The position numbers and the translations under genes were made by a program. The notes below the pieces were generated by a model. The model did no database searches, was not told the origin of the DNA, and was given only the letters and a program-made list of their open reading frames with translations. Below are positions 61,161 to 64,000 of a stretch of DNA of 64,000 nt, one piece after another. The stretch's first letter is position 1, and each line of letters begins with the position of its first letter. Origin of the DNA: Actinomycetota bacterium (lineage in GTDB: Bacteria; Actinomycetota; Acidimicrobiia; Acidimicrobiales; Palsa-688); the NCBI GenBank assembly GCA_021323695.1, contig JAJPKN010000063.1, forward strand, positions 29,344 through 93,343. The letters run 5' to 3'.

Positions 61161-63104
61161 ATGCCAGCTCGCCACGTGGTAGTGGACGGCTCCAACATTG
61201 CAACAGAAGGCGGCAGCGTCCCCAGCCTTAAGCAGCTCGACGAAGCAGTACGGGAGTACCTGATCGAGAACCCCGGCGACATTGTCACGGTGGTCGTGGA
61301 CGCGTCGTTCGGCCACCGGATCGACCCCTCGGAGCGTGAGCGTTTCGAGCAAGCCGAAGCCGCCGGGGAGATAGTGCTGCCCCCTGCCGGCGCCATTGGG
61401 AGGGGCGACGCCTTCCTGCTCCGGATCGCGGACAAGGTCGGTGCCGTCGTGCTCTCCAATGACTCCTTCCAGGAGTTCCACGGGGAGTACGAGTGGCTGT
61501 TCGACAAGGGCCGCCTGATCGGCGGGAAGCCCGTGCCCGGTGTGGGTTGGATTTTCACTCCCCGCACCCCGGTACGAGGGGCCAAGAGCCGTGTCGCCAT
61601 AAAGGAGGCCAAGCGCAAGAAGCGGTCGCTGGCCGCCGAGGAGGTGGGCGAGAGCGGCTTGGACATGGCGGCAGAACGTTTGCGGGGCCGGGGCGGCGAG
61701 CGCAAGCTGCAGCGGGCCATCGCCGCGGCGGTGGAAGAAGCAGTTGAACCAGCTGAGCACGGCCGCAAGCACCGCCGCCGGCGGCGCTCGGAGCCGCCGG
61801 CCGAGCCTCTGAACGACCCCTACAGCTTCATCTCGTTCATCGCTTCCAACCGGCTGGGCCAGGAGGTGGAGGGAAAGGTGGAGGAGTTCTCGTCGCATGG
61901 GGCCTTTGTCTCCGTTGACGGTGCCCGCTGCTACGTCCCTCTGTCGGCCATGGGCGACCCGGCGCCGCGCTCGGCCCGTGAGGTGCTCCGCAAGGGCGAG
62001 GTGAGGCGGTTTGTCGTGCAGGCCTTCGACGCGATGCGAAGGGGTGTCGAACTGGCTTTGCCGGGTTTCGCCCGGGTTTCCGGTGGGCCCACCGAAGAGA
62101 CGGTGGAAGCGGAGATCCGCCGGCTGGCCGAGCTGCCGGCTGGTGATGGCGCGGGCGAGGGCGCCGAGCCTAAGCCAAGGGTCACCCGGCGTGCGGGCGG
62201 CAGCAGGCGGGCCCGCTCGGCCGAAGCAGCGCCCCCGAGCGCCGCGGCGGGCACCCGCTCAGCTCGCAGGGCAAAGCGTACGGGAGCGGGTGCAGCCCCC
62301 GTAGCAGCTGTGGCGGAGCCAGAGCCGTCGTCCAAGGCGTCGTCCAAGACCGCGTCCAAGACCGCGTCCAAGGCCTCGTCCAAGGCGCCGGCAAAGGCGG
62401 CGGCCAAGGCGCAGGCCGGGACGGCGGCCAAGGCGCAGGCAAAGACGGCGGGCAAGGTGCCGGCAAAGACGGCGGGCAAGGTGCCGGCTAAGACAGCCGC
62501 TAAGACCGGTTCTGAGGCACCGGGTAAGACTGCCGCTAAGGCATCGGCCAGGACCGCCTCTAAGGCGGCTGCTCCGGCCGAGCCAGCGGGGAAGGCGTCA
62601 TCCAAGGCGCCGGCGGAGGCAGCGGGCAAGGCCTCCGCCCAGTCACCAGCCAAGGTGGCTGCCGCGGCAGTTAGGCCACCGGCCAAGGCTGCCGCCAAGT
62701 CCACAGCCGCCGCCAAGTCCACAGGAGCGGCCAAGTCCACAGGAGCGGCCAAGTCCACAGCCGCCGCCAAGTCGACAGGAGCGGCCAAGGAGCCAACTCC
62801 GGCCAAGGCCAAGGCGCCGGCCGAGACGCCCGCCCAGACCGCTGCTGCCGACGAGGCAACTGCCAAGCCCCGGGCCAAAGGGGCCAAGGCGCCGGCTGCC
62901 AACGCAGCCAAAGCGCCGGCCGAAGAGGGGGCCAGAGCGCCGGCAGCCAGGCCAGCTAGGGCTTCGGCGGTCAAGGCGGCCAAGGAGGCCAAGGCAGCAA
63001 AGGAGCCGTCCCTGGGGGCCGCCAAGGCACCGGCCAAAGCCGAGGCACCAGCCAGGGCGCCAGCCAAATCCGTGGCTGAGGGCCGAGTGCGGCGGGGCTC
63101 GTGA
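61161..63104 (+). CDS. NYN-domain RNase with S1 domain and histone-like Lys/Ala tail
   Basis: A 647-residue protein with three parts. Residues 1-150 are a NYN/PIN-like nuclease of the Zc3h12a-like group: V-V-V-D-G-S-N-I-A-T, V-V-V-D-A-S-F-G-H, G-R-G-D-A-F-L-L and V-L-S-N-D-S-F give the acidic residues. Residues about 225-300 are an S1 RNA-binding domain (G-K-V-E-E-F-S-S-H-G-A-F-V-S-V-D). Residues 320-647 are a Lys/Ala/Ser tail of repeated A-K-A-P-A, A-A-K-S-T and S-K-A, like histone H1. It probably cuts RNA while held near nucleic acid by S1 and tail. GGAGAG precedes ATG 61161. Confidence 0.88.
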   Translation: MPARHVVVDGSNIATEGGSVPSLKQLDEAVREYLIENPGDIVTVVVDASFGHRIDPSERERFEQAEAAGEIVLPPAGAIGRGDAFLLRIADKVGAVVLSNDSFQEFHGEYEWLFDKGRLIGGKPVPGVGWIFTPRTPVRGAKSRVAIKEAKRKKRSLAAEEVGESGLDMAAERLRGRGGERKLQRAIAAAVEEAVEPAEHGRKHRRRRRSEPPAEPLNDPYSFISFIASNRLGQEVEGKVEEFSSHGAFVSVDGARCYVPLSAMGDPAPRSAREVLRKGEVRRFVVQAFDAMRRGVELALPGFARVSGGPTEETVEAEIRRLAELPAGDGAGEGAEPKPRVTRRAGGSRRARSAEAAPPSAAAGTRSARRAKRTGAGAAPVAAVAEPEPSSKASSKTASKTASKASSKAPAKAAAKAQAGTAAKAQAKTAGKVPAKTAGKVPAKTAAKTGSEAPGKTAAKASARTASKAAAPAEPAGKASSKAPAEAAGKASAQSPAKVAAAAVRPPAKAAAKSTAAAKSTGAAKSTGAAKSTAAAKSTGAAKEPTPAKAKAPAETPAQTAAADEATAKPRAKGAKAPAANAAKAPAEEGARAPAARPARASAVKAAKEAKAAKEPSLGAAKAPAKAEAPARAPAKSVAEGRVRRGS

Positions 63105-63192
63105 CCTCGGCCCCGGCTCTGCTTGGCCCAGGCGACGACTGGCCTGCGCGCTCGGCCTTGCCGTCCGGCTGTCCCCTAGGTTGAGGACGGCG

Positions 63193-63198
63193 TAGGTT
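63193..63198 (+). promoter_or_regulatory. -10 element TAGGTT of the macrodomain gene (leaderless promoter)
   Basis: TAGGTT, 6 nt, then the GTG at 63205. Confidence 0.5.
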
Positions 63199-63204
63199 CG
63201 AGCT

Positions 63205-63723
63205 GTGCGGGTCGAAGCAGTGCTGGGTGACATCACCCGGCAAGATGTCGATGCCATCGTCAACGCCGCCAACGAAGCTCTGGCCGGTGGGGGTGGCGTG
63301 GACGGGGCCGTGCACCGGGCTGCCGGGGCCCGCCAGATGCACGAGGCGTGTGCCCGCCTGGGTGGCTGCGCGACCGGCGACGCCAAGGCCACGCCCGGGT
63401 TTGCCCTGAAGGCCCGCTGGGTAGTCCATACCGTCGGGCCGCGTTGGAGGGGTGGCAACGCTGGAGAAGAGCAGGCGCTTCGCAGTTGCTACCGCCGGTG
63501 CCTGGAAGTTGCCGACGAACTGGGCGCTCGTAGCGTTGCCTTCCCGGCCATCTCGACGGGCGTTTACGGCTACCCGCCAAGACAAGCGGCCGAGGTGGCA
63601 GTCACTACCCTGCTTGGCACGGAGACCAAGGTCGAGCTGGTGAGGCTCGTCGCCTTCGACCAGGCCAGCTTCGATATCTACCGCGAGCTGCTGGCTTCGC
63701 ACGGCGGGCGAGCAGGCCAGTAG
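63205..63723 (+). CDS. Macrodomain ADP-ribose-binding/deacetylase protein
   Basis: A 172-residue single macrodomain. A-I-V-N-A-A-N-E-A-L-A-G-G-G-G-V-D-G-A-V-H holds the catalytic and ADP-ribose-binding loop. V-V-H-T-V-G-P-R-W and F-P-A-I-S-T-G-V-Y-G-Y-P contact the diphosphate. The closest type is the YmdB/O-acetyl-ADP-ribose deacetylase group, which also removes ADP-ribose from proteins. The GTG start is leaderless. No ADP-ribosyltransferase gene is visible nearby. Confidence 0.93.
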   Translation: MRVEAVLGDITRQDVDAIVNAANEALAGGGGVDGAVHRAAGARQMHEACARLGGCATGDAKATPGFALKARWVVHTVGPRWRGGNAGEEQALRSCYRRCLEVADELGARSVAFPAISTGVYGYPPRQAAEVAVTTLLGTETKVELVRLVAFDQASFDIYRELLASHGGRAGQ

Positions 63724-63804
63724 ACGGCTAGCCCATCCACGAGCCGGAGAAGGGGCAGGGCGGTAGGGGTTGGTGACTGCTAGCGGACGAGTTGGTGTTA
63801 GTTG

Positions 63805-63816
63805 TCGTACGTACGA
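63805..63816. promoter_or_regulatory. 12-bp palindrome over the IS607 recombinase promoter
   Basis: TCGTACGTACGA is a perfect palindrome that overlaps the -10-like TACGAT (63812-63817), itself 5 nt before the ATG. It may be a self-regulatory site or part of the element's end. Confidence 0.45.
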
Positions 63817-63822
63817 TCTAGT

Positions 63823-64000
63823 ATGAGCCGGGTGAACCTGTCTGAGTGGGCCGAGCAAGTGGGCGTTTCCAAGTTCACGGCATACCGTTGGTCCCGGGAA
63901 GGCACTTTGCCCGTGCCGGCGACCAGAGCCGGCCGGTTGATCCTGGTAGACGTCGACAGCCCAAGGCACCGTGCCTGCCGGACGGTTGTGTACGCCAGGG
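63823..64000 (+). CDS. IS607-family serine recombinase (TnpA), 5' part only
   Basis: The visible 59 residues are a MerR-type helix-turn-helix, L-S-E-W-A-E-Q-V-G-V-S-K-F-T-A-Y-R-W, with E-G-T-L-P-V-P-A, ending T-V-V-Y-A-R at the window edge. T-V-V-Y-A-R is where the serine-resolvase catalytic domain (Y-A-R-V-S) begins in IS607 TnpA. The promoter is leaderless (TACGAT-N5-ATG). A tnpB gene would be expected just beyond the edge. Confidence 0.8.
   Translation, partial: MSRVNLSEWAEQVGVSKFTAYRWSREGTLPVPATRAGRLILVDVDSPRHRACRTVVYAR

Overview
The window is high-GC bacterial DNA from an actinomycete-type organism, most likely a deep-branching lineage such as Acidimicrobiia (the class is an inference). 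Four things point there: coenzyme F420 synthesis (cofC), mycothiol chemistry (mca), a one-chain Kgd-type 2-oxoglutarate decarboxylase/dehydrogenase, and an HU protein with a long Lys/Ala tail. An ImuA'/ImuB/DnaE2 mutagenesis set with actinobacterial LexA boxes agrees. Genes are dense, often overlap by 4 bases (ATGA/GTGA), and GTG starts are common.

Layout. 0-3.7 kb: GH63-like glycosidase, then HU. 3.8-10.7 kb: cofC facing gpsA-rpiB-rnhB-drug ABC exporter-dinG. 10.9-15.6 kb: an Asp-box lipoprotein, a Cys-rich small protein and an MFS exporter. 15.6-19.3 kb: a lipoprotein coupled to an unusual FtsH-like AAA protease. 19.5-22.2 kb: SOS-controlled imuA'-imuB. 22.2-32.5 kb: housekeeping and redox genes (FAH hydrolase, aldo/keto reductase, dtd, mca, MBL hydrolase, a glutaredoxin-thioredoxin reductase fusion, peptidase E, a second ABC exporter). 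32.6-35.6 kb: an accessory islet with a tnpB remnant, an MNT-HEPN pair, an IS256-type remnant, a RelE/YefM pair and a vapC remnant. 35.7-38.3 kb: MFS pump plus TetR. 38.2-41.5 kb: dnaE2. 41.5-43.6 kb: a repeat-rich spacer and an orphan TraG/VirD4-like ATPase. 43.7-48.6 kb: acylphosphatase, a phosphate-uptake operon with fused PstC-PstA, and an Rrf2 regulator. 48.8-52.4 kb: deacetylase, DsbA-like, PAP2 and RecB-like nuclease genes. 52.6-56.9 kb: malQ-ligC, a 2H phosphoesterase and a zinc-site protein. 57-64 kb: kgd, a NYN-S1 RNase with a histone-like tail, a macrodomain protein and the start of an IS607-type recombinase.

Three patterns cross the window. (1) At least fourteen genes start 5-8 nt after a TANNNT -10 hexamer, the signature of leaderless transcripts; a smaller set uses strong AGGAGG sites. 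(2) In-frame tandem repeats of 15-18 bp sit in tails and linkers of many otherwise ordinary proteins. (3) The SOS mutasome is split into two loci 19 kb apart, each with a LexA box placed on a leaderless promoter. No tRNA, rRNA or CRISPR array was seen. Functions come from motif recognition by eye, without database searches.
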